Source: Euborellia annulipes (taxonomy: Eukaryota; Arthropoda; Insecta; Dermaptera; Anisolabididae). From it: 64,000 bases of DNA. Position 1 is the first letter of the stretch, and every line of letters starts with the position of its first letter. The stretch is taken from assembly GCA_023213315.1 (NCBI GenBank), contig JAKCPI010000492.1:434001-498000 (forward strand). Reading direction: 5' to 3'. A program made the translations under genes and the position numbers. A model generated the notes under the pieces. It made no database searches. It was not told where the DNA came from and saw only the letters and a program-made list of their open reading frames with translations. Shown here piece by piece: positions 1 to 10,674 of the stretch.

Positions 1-109
1 TCTATAATTTGTTCATTTGTAAATAGAACCAGAATGGGAATCTAATATTTAGATAAGTTGATAAATAAAGAATTATACGTATATATCGTGTGCTAGTCCA
101 TTAGGCAAT

Positions 110-343
110 TATGAAAAACATATAACCGAATATTTATTAATTCAAATAGGGCAAAAGGTACCGACGGGAGTTACAAACTGAAATTAGCGATCTATCAAAT
201 TCAAATACTCGACTGCGGTACTGTGGTCCACTAATAGGACATGCTAAGTACAAAACATATCGGCAGATCCGCGTTGCAACTCCCTGCGGTACCTACCTTT
301 TTCACTTCATTTGAATTAATAAATATTCGGTTATGTTTTTGAT
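110..343. repeat. Foldback element, copy 1
   Basis: The outer arms are inverted copies of each other (ATAACCGAATATTTATTAAT on the left, its complement from about 308 to 343). An inner pair, GGTACCGACGGGAGTT against AACTCCCTGCGGTACC, is also complementary, so the unit folds into one hairpin. A related copy lies at 55128-55230. No coding capacity is seen. Confidence 0.75.
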
Positions 344-954
344 AAGTTGATGTATGAAATCCTTATTAACTTTATTTCAAATTTACTGGCCAAAAATGTC
401 TACCAATAGTCCATTTTTCTGATTGTACTCGCTTATGAAAAAATTGGTGTACCACTTCGATCGAATAGGAAAAAATGTGTATATAAAAAATCTCGTCAGT
501 ATATCATATTACTCTCGTTTACCTATGCAAGTTGATATCATATTTTTTTTTAAATTTATTTAATCCTTGCTGCATTCCTTTTATATAAGTATTATATCTA
601 GATACTATATATCAGTTCCTTTAATTAACCGTTGATATATTAAGTAATCTTACTGAACATTTATCGATATAAAGTTTTGCAAAATGCAAAATTTTAATAT
701 CCCATATTTTCCAGTTAACGGATATTAAATTTTAAAATAAAAAAAATCAATGCTTCCTTAGATTATAAAATTAGCACACTGACTTGACTTTCTGACTGTA
801 AACTTTTCATATTTACGTAAAAATTATCTTGGGAAACTAAAATAATTTAAGAGAAATTGTGAGATATATTTCGGCCCATCAGCTTGTTGATGAATGAATT
901 GAAATCAAGATAATTAATCTTGAGGGTATGCTGTTATATATATAATGAAATGGT
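344..954. other. AT-rich intergenic DNA
   Basis: No gene, RNA motif or clear repeat was recognised here; only short A/T runs are visible. Confidence 0.5.
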
Positions 955-1185
955 TTAAGGGAGCGAGGAAGTGAATATTAATAAAGCTGGGAGGGGAGAG
1001 AAATTACGTTTGATGAAGGCCTTGATGGTCCTGCCGCCATCGATGAAGGGCCTAAGCCCAAAGTGACGTCCCACGTGGACACGTAAATTAGTTGTACCAT
1101 GGTACACCATAATCCGAAAACACAGATTGCATTGGACATGATTAGCAGAAACACGAGTACAAAACTTCCAGACATCGGAGACCAT
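955..1185 (-). CDS. BED-type zinc-finger ORF, probably an exon or transposon fragment
   Basis: From the ATG at 1185 the frame encodes about 76 residues. Near the start is SDVWKFC, then a CNLC pair and NLRVHVGRH, which together match the BED zinc finger: an aromatic W/F start, Cys-x2-Cys, then a His pair. The open frame continues upstream of the ATG to about 1242, where there is a stop, so a 5' splice site is also possible. BED fingers occur in hAT transposases and in domesticated ZBED proteins; I cannot tell which this is. No terminal inverted repeats were found around it. The residues after the finger (RPFIDGGRTIKAFIKR) look like the linker that often follows in such proteins. The stop at 955 may be intronic if a splice donor lies before it. 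Confidence 0.5.
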   Translation of the reverse strand: MVSDVWKFCTRVSANHVQCNLCFRIMVYHGTTNLRVHVGRHFGLRPFIDGGRTIKAFIKRNFSPLPALLIFTSSLP

Positions 1186-1242
1186 GGCCCTGTGGCCGGT
1201 GGGCACCGCAACTGCACTTGCACTATCAGCGGCCACTTTGAT

Positions 1243-2245
1243 TCAAATTGACACTTAAATCTCACAAAATAGAAAATAGACACTTTACACTTTAGAGTAT
1301 CATATTTAACACATAATTTTTTTTGTAATTAATATTTTATTATCAACTGCGTAAAACATGCGGGTACTCGACGCAAGAGTGACTATCAGTGATCTTTATT
1401 TCATATAGATGGGTCGCAGACTGACTGAGATGAGAGTTAAACTAAAGCAAAGCAATTGGGAAGGGCTGACGCTTGTCTGAGTACCGAGTATGCGTCGGAA
1501 AGACACGAGCCCACTCAAAGGTTGGATCAATAAATACATACCCATCGAACCTGGGGCGTGTACCAGCTAGCAACTCTAGTAAGAGAATGTTCAAAGCACT
1601 CGAAAACCGAGTAGCGATGCACTTCCTGTCAATTCATCAAAGAGATTCATTATAGATTTTCTTTGGTATTTACTCTATTAGAAAAATTCCACTTAATCTT
1701 CCATTTTTAATTAGAGTATAAACATTTCATATAAACAATGTAATGATATAAGCAAGTCTCCTGACTAATTGCTTTCTTGTATTAGCACATAAAACTCTTA
1801 GCCTAGTTAAGGATGCAAAATAAATATTATTGAAACTTTTATGTGCAAAATCGAAGCTCTTGTTTCTAAGGTTCAGGGACATACAGTGAATGCGTTAGCT
1901 TATTCCCAGTATCTGTGTGTGTCTATTGTTGGGATGAGGATGGGGAGGGGGGGGGGGGGAGAAAGGGACAAACTTACCATCGCTGGGCGGGACATATACA
2001 TAAATTTGAAAATTCTTGGTAAAATTAATAACTTATCTTTATTCTGTTTATTATTTCTAAAATTATTATCATACTATAATATAAAACACTAGCCAATGAC
2101 TTCCATATTATGTTCCTGTTGACTCTCGCTGATTGGTTAATGTGAGAGGAAGGGAAATTTAAGTCAGATAGGGAAGAAGGCAAGCAAGGAAGGAGGTCCA
2201 TGGGGGAAGCCCCTGGCAAATTGTTATTTGGTCACTTGTTATTTT
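1243..2245. other. Intergenic DNA with a poly-G run
   Basis: No gene was recognised. A run of about 13 G lies near 1947-1959, unusual for this AT-rich background. Short open frames at 1473-1655 and 1841-2092 have no recognisable motif. Confidence 0.4.
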
Positions 2246-2354
2246 ATATTTTTAACTTCAAGTGGTTGTCAATTTGAGCTGGGATGAAATGCACAAGGAA
2301 AATAAAATATCCCAGCTCAAATTGACAAGTAAACACTTGAAGTTAAAAATATTT
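2246..2354. repeat. Short foldback hairpin
   Basis: The left arm TTGTCAATTTGAGCTGGGA is mirrored by TCCCAGCTCAAATTGACAA, and the outer TTTTTAACTTCAAG by CTTGAAGTTAAAAA. The loop is about 28 bases. Confidence 0.8.
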
Positions 2355-2611
2355 AAGAAAACTTGTCCAGTTTCATATAATTAAATACATTATTATTTTA
2401 TTATAACTTATTATTTAGATTTATTACTTTCTCTTATCTATATATGTAATATATAGAGAGAAAATTACGTGAAAAAAATTCGATTTTTTTATTTATTTTC
2501 TTTTTAATCCCTAATAGACTCTCACGTCGGCGAGAACGTTCACCTAATGTATACACAGGCTCTCATGTATCTAAACATAACAACAACTTTATGCTTCAAT
2601 TCCATATCGCT

Positions 2612-2665
2612 AAAGAGGACTGAAGATGGACAAATAAATTTCGTCGGAAACGTCTTTTTCAACTT
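2612..2665 (+). ncRNA. Degenerate hammerhead-like core
   Basis: CTGAAGA at 2620-2626 is followed by a GGAC...GTC pair and then GGAAACGTC at 2646-2654. The order CTGANGA, stem II, GAAA is that of a hammerhead ribozyme, but the base before GAAA is G rather than C and stem I is weak. It looks like a decayed relative of the better copies at 51.5 and 56.9 kb. Confidence 0.35.
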
Positions 2666-2868
2666 TGGCGATCAAAGGTATAAACTTATATGTATCATCC
2701 CATAAGCTAATTGAGGGGTGGAGATAATCGGTGTAGCTACCTCGGATCATTGAGCAATTGAAGTAAAAGCTACAGGCTCATGAATTATAGGGGCATAAAA
2801 AAATTATAAAGGATGAAATAAACATAAGAAAAAATATTGTTATTTTTTTCTTAAAAAAATATACATTA

Positions 2869-3287
2869 CAATGGAGAATTGGAGGCATCAGCCAAATTGG
2901 GATTGTCCAGGTTAATAAAACTCCCAGGATAATGTTGTTGAGTTTCAAAAATTGGTTTTGTTAAAACTATTATATTAGACTATATGCTAAAGCTTTTTTT
3001 TGGATTTTTGTATTTTTTAAATTTTTTTGTATTTTTGTAATTTTTTAAATTAATTTTTAAATTAAAAATAAAAAAAAATTAAAAATTAAAAAAATACAAA
3101 AAAATTTAAAAAATACAAAAATCAAAAAAGCTTTAGCATACGTAAGTCTAATATAATAGTTTTAACAAAACCAATTTTTGAAACTCAACAACATTATCCT
3201 GGGAGTTTTATTAACCTGGACAATCCCAATTTGGTTGATACCTCCAATTCTCCATTGCAATCACATCACAGCCACAATCTCAAAATC
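2869..3287. repeat. Long near-perfect palindrome, family F1 copy 1
   Basis: Two arms of about 190 bp face each other around 3063. They begin with GAGAATTGGAGG at the left and end with CCTCCAATTCTC at the right, and carry TTATCCTGGGAGTTTTATTA on the right arm. An outer tail at 3258-3287 (CACATCACAGCCACAATCTC) recurs, inverted, beside the copy at 39029-39420, so it belongs to the element. The centre is almost pure A/T. Confidence 0.85.
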
Positions 3288-3324
3288 AAAAATATACATT
3301 ATAAATTTTATATTTTAATGTAAA

Positions 3325-4158
3325 AATCTAGTGTGACTGGTCGCACAGTACACAACTTTCTCTTACCCTTCGACAAGAGAAAGTTGTGTACTGTGCTTGG
3401 TCACAACAGATTTTTTGTGTTAAGATATATTTAGTTTCCGACAGTACGGTATATTTTAATTCAAGATGTAAAATTTATATTTTGTAGGATGGCAGCCAGG
3501 AAAGAAATCAGACAAAAATTTAATCAATCTTTTTCCAATTTTATTTCGATTGCCGACGTTTCGGGGCGCAAATCGAAATAAAATTGGATAAAGATTGATT
3601 AAATTTTTGTCTGATTTCTTTCCTGGCTGCCATCCTACTCATAACTGTTAATAGTTCAGCCATCATCTCAATATTTTATATTTTGTTACCATGGCAACCA
3701 TTTCTCCTATTTTTCCTATGAAGTACAGTACAAGAGTAAAGTGGTCTTCATAAGATTTCAAAGGCAAAATGAGAATATACATTTTAAAAAGCATCTAAAA
3801 AATAATTGATTTATGAATTTTAATGAAAATCGTTGAAATAAAAAAAAAAAACTAAAAAAGTACATCAGTAAAGTACTAGTAGTTTTTGGCTGATTTTGAT
3901 TAAAAGGTTATTTTCACCCCATGGGGGGGGGGTGCCTAATTTAAATATAAAATTTCAACCTGGTAGCTCTTTTAGTTCCTGAGATATTTTGTTCACAGAC
4001 AGACAGACAGACCAATTTGCGAGACCCACTTTTGGACTCAGGAGATCTTAAAACATGTATATCCATTAAAATCTCGACATCAAATTTTTGACTCTCTGTA
4101 TATACATAAATATATATATATATATATATAATATATTTATAGATAAGAGAAAGTAAAA
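3325..4158 (-). repeat. Copy of the 0.8 kb hairpin-ended repeat (family R)
   Basis: The unit opens with a terminal hairpin (TGTGACTGGTCGCACAGTAC ... ACTGTGCTTGGTCACAACAG), then runs through GTTACCATGGCAACCATTTC, the block GTAAAGTACTAGTA, the GACAGACAGACAGACCAATT tract and ends with a TA-rich stem and AAGAGAAAGTA. The same order of blocks recurs at many places in the window in both orientations. A foldback (3487-3635) is inserted in it. It has no open frame of note and I cannot assign it to a named superfamily. Confidence 0.75.
3487..3635. repeat. Foldback with GACGTTTCGG core
   Basis: The arms GGATGGCAGCCAGGAAAG and CTTTCCTGGCTGCCATCC mirror each other. The centre holds GCCGACGTTTCGGGGCGC, the complement of the CCGAAACGT half of the hammerhead-like cores, but the CTGAAGA half is lost. 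It interrupts a family R copy, so it inserted later. Confidence 0.75.
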
Positions 4159-4580
4159 ATGTTTGATTGCTACGAAGAACGTGTCCAGCACTCGCTCTAC
4201 GTATTACAAACTGTATTTCCCACGTGAGCGCCACCAGGGGTGAGAGGATCGCTTGCTCTCCCTCCATCCCTCCCTTAAAAAAATTTAACTGATTGCTGAT
4301 CTAGAGAAAAAAAAATAATATAAATTTTAAAATAACTATATATTTGTAAATGTGACCACTATTAATCATAGTTCATTAAAAAACTCCCCCCCCCCCCTCC
4401 CTAATTATATTATTAACAATATCGTGAATGACGTTTTAAAAAGGGGGTTTTTATCCTACTATATATACAGGGTATATAGCCATTATTTTTCAATAAAATG
4501 ATTTTTCGAAATGAATAATTTTATCTTTACGAATATTTGCTTGTCTATTTGATTCTCTAAAAGTTGCCAAAAATCGAGTA

Positions 4581-4765
4581 ATTTTTTTTTTTAATTTGTT
4601 TAAGGTCTTTTTCGGCATCTGAGACCCTTCGGACCCCGTCCCTATTTATTTCAAATGATTGATATCCAATTCAATTAAATTTTTTCGCCTGGGGCGGGAT
4701 TCGAACCCTCGCCTCCTGGCGCCAGAAGCTAATGCCTCTATCTCTGAGCCATAGGTCAAGAGCAA
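4581..4765 (-). repeat. tRNA-derived SINE, family S1
   Basis: On the minus strand a tRNA-like head at about 4687-4760 carries an A-box-like TGGCTCAGAGATAGAGGC and the B box GGTTCGAATCC. It is followed by a body containing GAAATAAATAGGGACGGGGT and TCAGATGCCGAAAAAGACC and an A-rich tail. The same body recurs at 9292, 12563, 21225, 33858, 58443 and 62170. This is the architecture of a Pol III-transcribed SINE; it is not a functional tRNA gene because the 5' and 3' acceptor strands do not pair. Confidence 0.75.
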
Positions 4766-4814
4766 ATCGAGCAGTTGTTTTCAACTCTTAATCGTAACTT
4801 ATTTCAACCATAAA

Positions 4815-5222
4815 TGCCTTAAGCCGGATATCCACACGCGCTCCAGGAGGACGAATGGGCGCGCTTTCCGATCGCGCGAATTGGATACCATTTTGGAACG
4901 CGCGCCAATGTGTTCGACCTCTTGGAGCGCATAGTGCCAGAAGTGAAGAAAAACATGACTGTGCTCTTGTCATATATAATAGTTAATAGTATACTCTTTA
5001 ATCCACCAGCTGGCTGTTATTTTCTGTTTTTTCTTATATATAATACTGTGAATAACTATAAACACTGCTGCTTTTCGAACACGACTGACCTGCATGTTGA
5101 ACGAACAAACAACTGGCACGCGCGCCAGGCGCGCTTAGTTGATATAGTTCCGCGGAACGCGCTCTCGGCGCGGTCATTCATGGCACGCGCGCCAGGAGCG
5201 CGTAGTGGAAACACGGCTTTAG
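4815..5222. mobile_element. GC-rich inverted-repeat element (MITE-like)
   Basis: The left end reads AAGCCGGATATCCACACGCG and the right end, inverted, AAGCCGTGTTTCCACTACGC, both continuing into GCTCC. Both ends are rich in GCGCGC (for example CACGCGCGCCAGGCGCGC), very unlike the AT-rich surroundings, while the middle is AT-rich. No transposase frame is seen, and the open frames across it are by-products of the repeat. The superfamily is uncertain. Confidence 0.6.
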
Positions 5223-5369
5223 TGATTAAGATCTCATATAGTTTTAATATTAATTTCCGGAATTTAAATTGACTTTGCAGCTTCTTCGCCGTAGACGGAT
5301 GGTCGGTCAAAAAAATTATAAAAACGTTGTTTCTATTTTAAATTTAGTTATTATTTGTTAATTTCCGGA

Positions 5370-5516
5370 GCCCTCGGGCTTGGTGTATGGGTTAGCGTGC
5401 TAACCTTCTATACCGAGGGTCGCAGATTCGGATCCCAGGCAGTCTGAGAATTTTATTTAAGCCATTGGATACCAAATAAGGAAAAAAGTGTTAGTGTTAA
5501 AAAAAAAAAAAAATAA
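5370..5516 (+). repeat. Complete tRNA-derived SINE with 11 bp target duplication, family S2
   Basis: The insertion is bounded by perfect copies of TAATTTCCGGA at 5359-5369 and 5517-5527. The A box TGGTGTATGGG fits the Pol III consensus and GATTCGGATCC is close to a B box. It ends in a run of about 15 A. The head differs from family S1, so this is a separate SINE or a different tRNA parent. Confidence 0.8.
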
Positions 5517-5527
5517 TAATTTCCGGA

Positions 5528-6478
5528 CATTTTTATTCGATATATTTCCATTTAATTGACTAGGTCAAGAACCCCCCCGCCTCCCCGGTTATGTTGATAC
5601 GAAAGATTTCGCCCCCTACCCTACTGAAATGATCTTCCACTGATTGTGAAAAAGTATTGCTAAACAAAAATCAATTCGATATCGGTATTTTAAAAGAATT
5701 TTTAAATAGTTTCGTAAAATCGTGTCTGTTATAATGTGTGATTGTGTTAGCACATACAAAATTATCGTGGGCTAATTGAATACTGGAACTTGGAAAAAAC
5801 TGAGTAGAATTTTTTTAATTTCTCAACTTCTTCTGATAAAAGTAACGCCAAGCGGGCCTTTTTGCATTTCCGCTATTTCTTTTTGTGAACTTATTAAACT
5901 TTAATTAATTAATTAAATAAATTAATCTACAGCTTTGTCTTAAAATTTGCGTACAGATAAATAAAAAAGCTTTAAAAAAAGTAACTTTGACATTCTTTTT
6001 TCAATTTTGCTCAAAATATTTTAGTTTTATATAAAAAAAAGTTCAATTCAATATCTTAAATAGTTTTTGAGATATTCACCCGAAGAGAGAAAAATATTTT
6101 TTCACATTCTTATCATTTATTAATGATATAAAATAGTTTCTGATAATATAGTCTCTGTGGCGACTCCTTTCTGATATAGAATGCATTGGAATATTAACTA
6201 ATGGTTATTATTAATGTTTTCTCTTGTTATGGTTTATCATTACTCGGCAACAAGCTAATTTTCATAATAATATATATAATAATAATGGAATATTAAAATA
6301 GATAAACGTAATATTTTCTTTCTTTTTCGACTATAATAATTGAAGCTATATAAAAACAAAAAAAAAAATAAATAGATATTTTTTTAATGAACTTTTTTAA
6401 GTATTTTGATACAAAAAATTATTTTGAGACGCATAGTACCAACACTAAATTGCTAAAGTAAATAAGAGTGAACTCTGT
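5528..6478. other. AT-rich intergenic DNA
   Basis: Only A/T-rich simple sequence and a short poly-C run near 5572 are visible. It lies downstream of the Myb/SANT exon on the minus strand and may be intron or 3' flank, but no second exon was recognised. Confidence 0.4.
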
Positions 6479-6958
6479 TTAATTACCTAATAGTTCCTCA
6501 AGTAGTGTCTTGGTTGATTCAGCAGGCATCGGTTCAGCAGGCGACGGCGCTGGACTTGAAGCAGCGCATCCGGTTAAAATTTCAAGAACAGCACGAGATG
6601 TAGCATCACGGCATGGTTTTGATGTATTCTTCGCTTCCCATTTGAGATAAGTCCATTTTTTACGTACATCACCTTCACTTCGTGTTATACCATCCACTGC
6701 TGAGACAGCATCGGCTACCTGCGCCCAGGCACCAGCCCAACCACGCCCGCCAGCTACACCGAACAGAATCACATCACGATGTTGACGTACCGAGTGTAAA
6801 AGCACCTCCACTTCGCGAGCGGTAAAGTTGGTCTTACGAGGCTTTCCATGGGCACTATTACCGGTTGCGGTTACTACCGCTGCTGCCGCCTGTACCTGCT
6901 GAACCTGGTGTTGCAAACCTTGCACATTTATGTTTGACAGGCTCTGACTCGAGTGCAT
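6479..6958 (-). CDS. Myb/SANT-like DNA-binding protein (Zeste/NAIF1-type), possibly first coding exon
   Basis: From the ATG at 6958 the frame gives about 159 residues. An in-frame TAG at 6983-6985 lies upstream, so this ATG is the first available without splicing. A Gln/Ala-rich N-terminus is followed at about residues 40-110 by KTNFTAREVEVLLHSV, a tryptophan pair (GWAGAWAQVADAV) and VRKKWTYLKWEAKN. These are the three-helix signature of the Myb/SANT-like domain in Zeste, NAIF1 and many transposon-derived regulators. A Pro/Ser/Ala stretch and an acidic-hydrophobic end (TKTLLEELLGN) follow. Base composition is clearly more GC-rich than the flanks, as expected for coding DNA. CTATTAG|GTAATT just before the stop would be a usable splice donor, so the protein may continue in an exon I could not find. 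A role in transcription is inferred from the domain only. Confidence 0.75.
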   Translation of the reverse strand: MHSSQSLSNINVQGLQHQVQQVQAAAAVVTATGNSAHGKPRKTNFTAREVEVLLHSVRQHRDVILFGVAGGRGWAGAWAQVADAVSAVDGITRSEGDVRKKWTYLKWEAKNTSKPCRDATSRAVLEILTGCAASSPAPSPAEPMPAESTKTLLEELLGN

Positions 6959-7399
6959 CTTAGTAAAATCTCTCACAACTCTCTATTCTTCTAAAACAAT
7001 TCAATAAACATCACTCGCTAGAGATTATTTTATTCCTCTTGTCTTAAGATTCTTTTCTTGACTAATGGTTTGTATTTATACTAACAATATTATAGATACT
7101 ATTGCGTCAGTGTAAATATAAACAAAATTGTTCAATCGTTTTATAAGATACCAATTTAACGGATCAAACGCTATATAAAAACGCAGTGTATTTGTACTTT
7201 TGTAGAATTGGTGAAATACTGGATGGCGTAGAAAATCGTTAAAACTTCGAGCGGAATTTAGCAATTATTTTTTACGGCCTGGTGGGGGTTGAAATAGGGG
7301 TGAGAAATGGAAGGGGCATAAAAATTAATCAAAAATTATAAGCGTTGGACGCTATTTTTCAAGAGAGGGGTAACAAGGGGTGATCTCCCCTAAAAATTC

Positions 7400-7760
7400 C
7401 GCAGATCAATACTTAACGGATTATAGAGACAAAAAAAAATAATAATAATAAAAAAAGGAGAAATGCGTTGATTCGCGCCAAGCATCTCATAAACAGAATT
7501 TGCATGTCACGGCATAGGAGAGGAAAAGTGTCCATGCACATGCAAAACACACACGCGGAACTGATCCACGTTGTGCTGGAATACAAGAAGAAAATAGAAG
7601 AAAAAAGGCGAAGCGAAGCGTCATCGATGGAGAAGAAGAGGGAGAGGGATTCCTGGATCCACAACCCCCACTCCAGAGGAAGAAAAAAGCGCATGCGCGC
7701 CACGCCCCCTCCTCAACGAGGGAAGCCATCATTGCAATATTGCCAGATGGAATTAGAGGA
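7400..7760 (-). promoter_or_regulatory. Candidate GC-rich promoter of the Myb/SANT gene
   Basis: This stretch is markedly GC-richer than its surroundings. It contains a perfect NRF1-type palindrome GCGCATGCGC at 7689-7698 followed at once by CCACGCCCCCTCC, a GC/KLF-box-like sequence. It lies 0.4-0.8 kb upstream of the Myb/SANT start on the minus strand. A splice acceptor-like TTGTTTTAG at about 6992 would allow a 5' non-coding exon here. An open frame runs on each strand, but neither has recognisable motifs. Assignment is inferred from composition and position. Confidence 0.4.
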
Positions 7761-8068
7761 ATTCACTCTTCTTCTCCTCTACTTAGTAAGCAACAATTAA
7801 CATGCACCACTCCATTTATAAAAGATTTCATTTCATACATTAGCCTAATAATCAACAATGCCGTTTTCATTTAATCGATTCCAATCCGAGCTTTTAACAA
7901 TTTACAACTTAGATCAACAATAAGTGATCCCATTATTGACGATTCGCTATGAACTCTCTTTTAGGAACTTAAAGATTTGGCACGATTATTATAAAATTAT
8001 TCAACATATTAAAATCTCCTCTTTGGGTTGAAACTTTTACCCGTATTAACAGACACCAAGGTCCAAAG

Positions 8069-8577
8069 TAGGGTGACCATACGTACCGTTTTGAACGGGA
8101 CAGTACCGTTTTTTCATATTTCTCGGCCGTACCATCGTTATAATAAAAAATGCCAATTTTGCCCCGTTTTTAACAAACTATAATAGTTTTTGTAGAAAAC
8201 TGACCCCGTCTTATTTATTTCTCGCAAGGCTAAGGAATACGTAAAACACGAAATACGCCCCTCTACGTCCAACTAAATTTTTGTATCGATTCTCTCACTA
8301 CATAATAATTGTTTGTTGAATTAGTATGTTTATATAATAAAACTTTTTTTATCATCTTACTTTTTTATGAATACATAATATTTGAAGAATTGAGAATTAG
8401 AAAAGGTCTATGAACCATTTTTTTTTTTGTATGCCATTTATGTATATTATGCATAAAAACTAAATGGCGTACAAAAAAGTTGTTCATAGACCCCTTCTAA
8501 TTCTCCACTCTTAATTTTATAACACCGTCCCGTTTTTACTTTTTGGCATTACCATGTCCCGACAATATGGTCAGTCT
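8069..8577. mobile_element. MITE with TAGGGTGACCATA ends, carrying a nested hairpin
   Basis: The left end is TAGGGTGACCATACGTACCG and the right end, inverted, TAGACTGACCATATTGTCGG, both leading into GGGAC and a CCCCGTTTTT-type tract. A separate hairpin sits inside it at 8383-8512. No transposase frame is present. The superfamily is uncertain. Confidence 0.6.
8383..8512. repeat. Hairpin nested in the MITE
   Basis: GAGAATTAGAAAAGGTCTAT on the left is mirrored by ATAGACCCCTTCTAATTCTC on the right, with an inner pair GCCATTTA / TAAATGGC. It interrupts the larger MITE. Confidence 0.75.
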
Positions 8578-8810
8578 ATGCCAATGGAATGTCTCTCCCT
8601 CGTCCTCTTTTTATCAATCTTCATACTTTTTTTTTAAACTTTTTTGGACCTTTGATTTATATTTGATAATTATTTCTCTTCTCGTCATCTGAATTAATAC
8701 CAATAATTTATTGTTATTCACTTCTCCATATAAGCTTAAATTTCATATTCCTTTTTTGAAATCTTATAATGTTCTTTTTTTGGAATTTAGACTTTCACAG
8801 TTGTTACCAT

Positions 8811-9067
8811 TAATAAAAGAAATTTGTTTTTGGTTTAACTGTGGTTTATTTGTAAAAATTACAACGTTTCGGCCACTCATTCTGTGGCCTTCTTCAGGTG
8901 TACAATTCAATCAAGATTATAATCTGGTAAGATTGTCACAGATGTAATAACCTTTGTAATCTTGACTGAATTGTACCTGAAGAAGGCCACAGAATGAGTG
9001 GCCGAAATGTTGTAAATTTAACAAATAAACCACAGTTAAACCGAATACAAAATTCTTTTTATTCTTA
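8811..9067. repeat. Foldback with hammerhead-like cores on both arms
   Basis: Arms of about 110 bp run inward from AACTGTGGTTTATTTGT. On the right arm (plus strand) CTGAAGA is followed by a 6 bp stem II (GGCCAC...GTGGCC) and GAAA; the left arm gives the same on the minus strand with GAAACG. Stem I cannot be closed convincingly in this copy, so it is probably a decayed relative of the copy at 51.5 kb. Confidence 0.75.
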
Positions 9068-9291
9068 TAATATTCGTTTTACTTTAATTCTTCTACAGTT
9101 TTTTCTCTTTAATTTAAGTCTTTAATCTTCTTCCTCTTCTGCTATTATCTCTACATCATAGACAAATTTTATGGAAAATAAATTATATACCGTTTGTTAA
9201 ATATAACTCAGATGAACAAAAGGATAGAATAAATTTAAAGAAAATCAAACCAACTAACAACTTTCTTTCCATAATAGGTCCAAAAATATAT

Positions 9292-9380
9292 TTTTTTTTT
9301 AAATTTAATTTACGGTCTTTTTCGGCATCGAAGGCCATTTAGACCCAGTCCCTATTTACGTTCAAAAATTATGATACTTG
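9292..9380 (-). repeat. SINE S1 body fragment
   Basis: GGTCTTTTTCGGCATC followed by a GACCCAGTCCCTATTT block matches the SINE body at 4581-4765, without the tRNA-like head. Confidence 0.6.
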
Positions 9381-9954
9381 ATACGTATTATAGTTTCATT
9401 TGTTGACCAAACTGTCCTACAGGAGGATTGGCCAGTAGTTTTAAATTCCTAAATGGCAAGGGAAGGAAACTGTCCCAAATTTAGTATTTGGCAGATATTA
9501 TCTTGGCAAAGTGTTGATGCCTTTTTTCTTTAAATAAAACAGGAAGATATATTTTTAACTTATTTATTTTATTATCACTTCAAACATTATTTATGAACAA
9601 GACATACGCGAGTACCTGCATATATAATTTTGCTCGACATATAGAGTCTTGTGATCGGAAATTGGGATTTCAAAGGAAATAGAACTCCCCAGAGTCAATA
9701 AAATTGTCTCTCGCAAAAAGGTCTTTCTGTGTGTCTTAAAACAAGTATATATTCATGACTCAAATATGATATTTAGGTCCTAGTTAGTCACATTTTTTTA
9801 TAAAATCGATCAAAGAATATTAATATACTTTTTTTCGATTTCCTCAAAATCTTGTAGCTGACCAAATGGAAACAAAGAAAATCAAACCAACTAACAATCC
9901 AACATCCATTCAATAATCCGTCCACAAATTAAGTTTAATGTAGAAAGTGGCTGT

Positions 9955-10592
9955 GTAGAATTGAATAAAGGATTGAAGAGCAAAGCAGCTATTAAATTAA
10001 ACTCCTTTTATGCAAAACGTTTCTGCCGATTTAATCATGCCATCTTCAGTTGCATTGGCTAAACAAAATTTATTTACATCGAAGTTATTTAGCTAAATAA
10101 AAATTTTTATTAAAATTTAATTTAATGAAATTTCCAAATTATTGAAAATAATTCTCTTTCCAATGAGAAAAAAATATATATTTAATATGTTTAAAAATAA
10201 ATATTTTTTGAATTATAAAATTAATACTCGAATTTGTATAAAAAAGGAAAAAATTTTATTAACTTGACATTTCGAAATTCTCTTCGCAAAGACTCTCATC
10301 ATATACAATTGTTTACATTGTTATTTATACACATAGGCTATTGTAAAATTAATAAGCTTATAATCAGACTGTTGGCAACTCTCTTTACTAAAAAACTGTA
10401 AGTCTTTATAATGTTAAATGTTTTTATAAAAAAATTTTTTTAATTTATTTAGCTAAATAACTTCAAAGTAAATAATTTTTTGTTTAGCCAATGCAACTGA
10501 TTATATCGGCCGAAACGTTTTTCACAAAAGGAGTTTAATTTAATAGAGGCTTGTGCCTGGCTGCTTTCCTCTTCAATCCTTTATTCAAAAAT
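9955..10592. repeat. Large foldback with hammerhead-like cores
   Basis: The outer arms (AATAAAGGATTGAAGAG on the left, CTCTTCAATCCTTTATTC on the right) enclose GCAAAACGTTTCTGCCG at 10011 and GGCCGAAACGTTTTTC at 10509. CTTCAGTTGCATTGGC on the left arm is matched by GCCAATGCAACTGA on the right. The right copy has lost part of stem II. The A/T-rich loop contains further inverted segments. Confidence 0.65.
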
Positions 10593-10674
10593 TACGTTAC
10601 TGGATATTATAATTTCATTTATTGACCAAACTTGCTAAAAATCTTGAAAAAAGCAAATTTTTTTTCAGTTTTTT

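Noticed and set aside
955..1185. hAT element around the BED ORF
   Set aside because: I found no CAGNG-type inverted ends or 8 bp duplication on either side, so only the ORF is reported.
3000..3125. A/T-rich palindrome centre as a replication origin
   Set aside because: It is simply the loop of a long foldback that recurs elsewhere with a different centre.
4687..4760. tRNA gene on the minus strand
   Set aside because: A and B boxes are present but the acceptor strands do not pair and a repeated SINE body with A-tail follows.
4788..5310. Three overlapping frames on both strands
   Set aside because: They arise from the GC-rich arms of the inverted-repeat element; no domain, and the arms read open on both strands.
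7468..7800. 110-codon plus-strand frame rich in Lys/Arg/Glu
   Set aside because: It overlaps the GC-rich promoter-like patch, has minus-strand frames of similar length over the same bases, and shows no recognisable domain.
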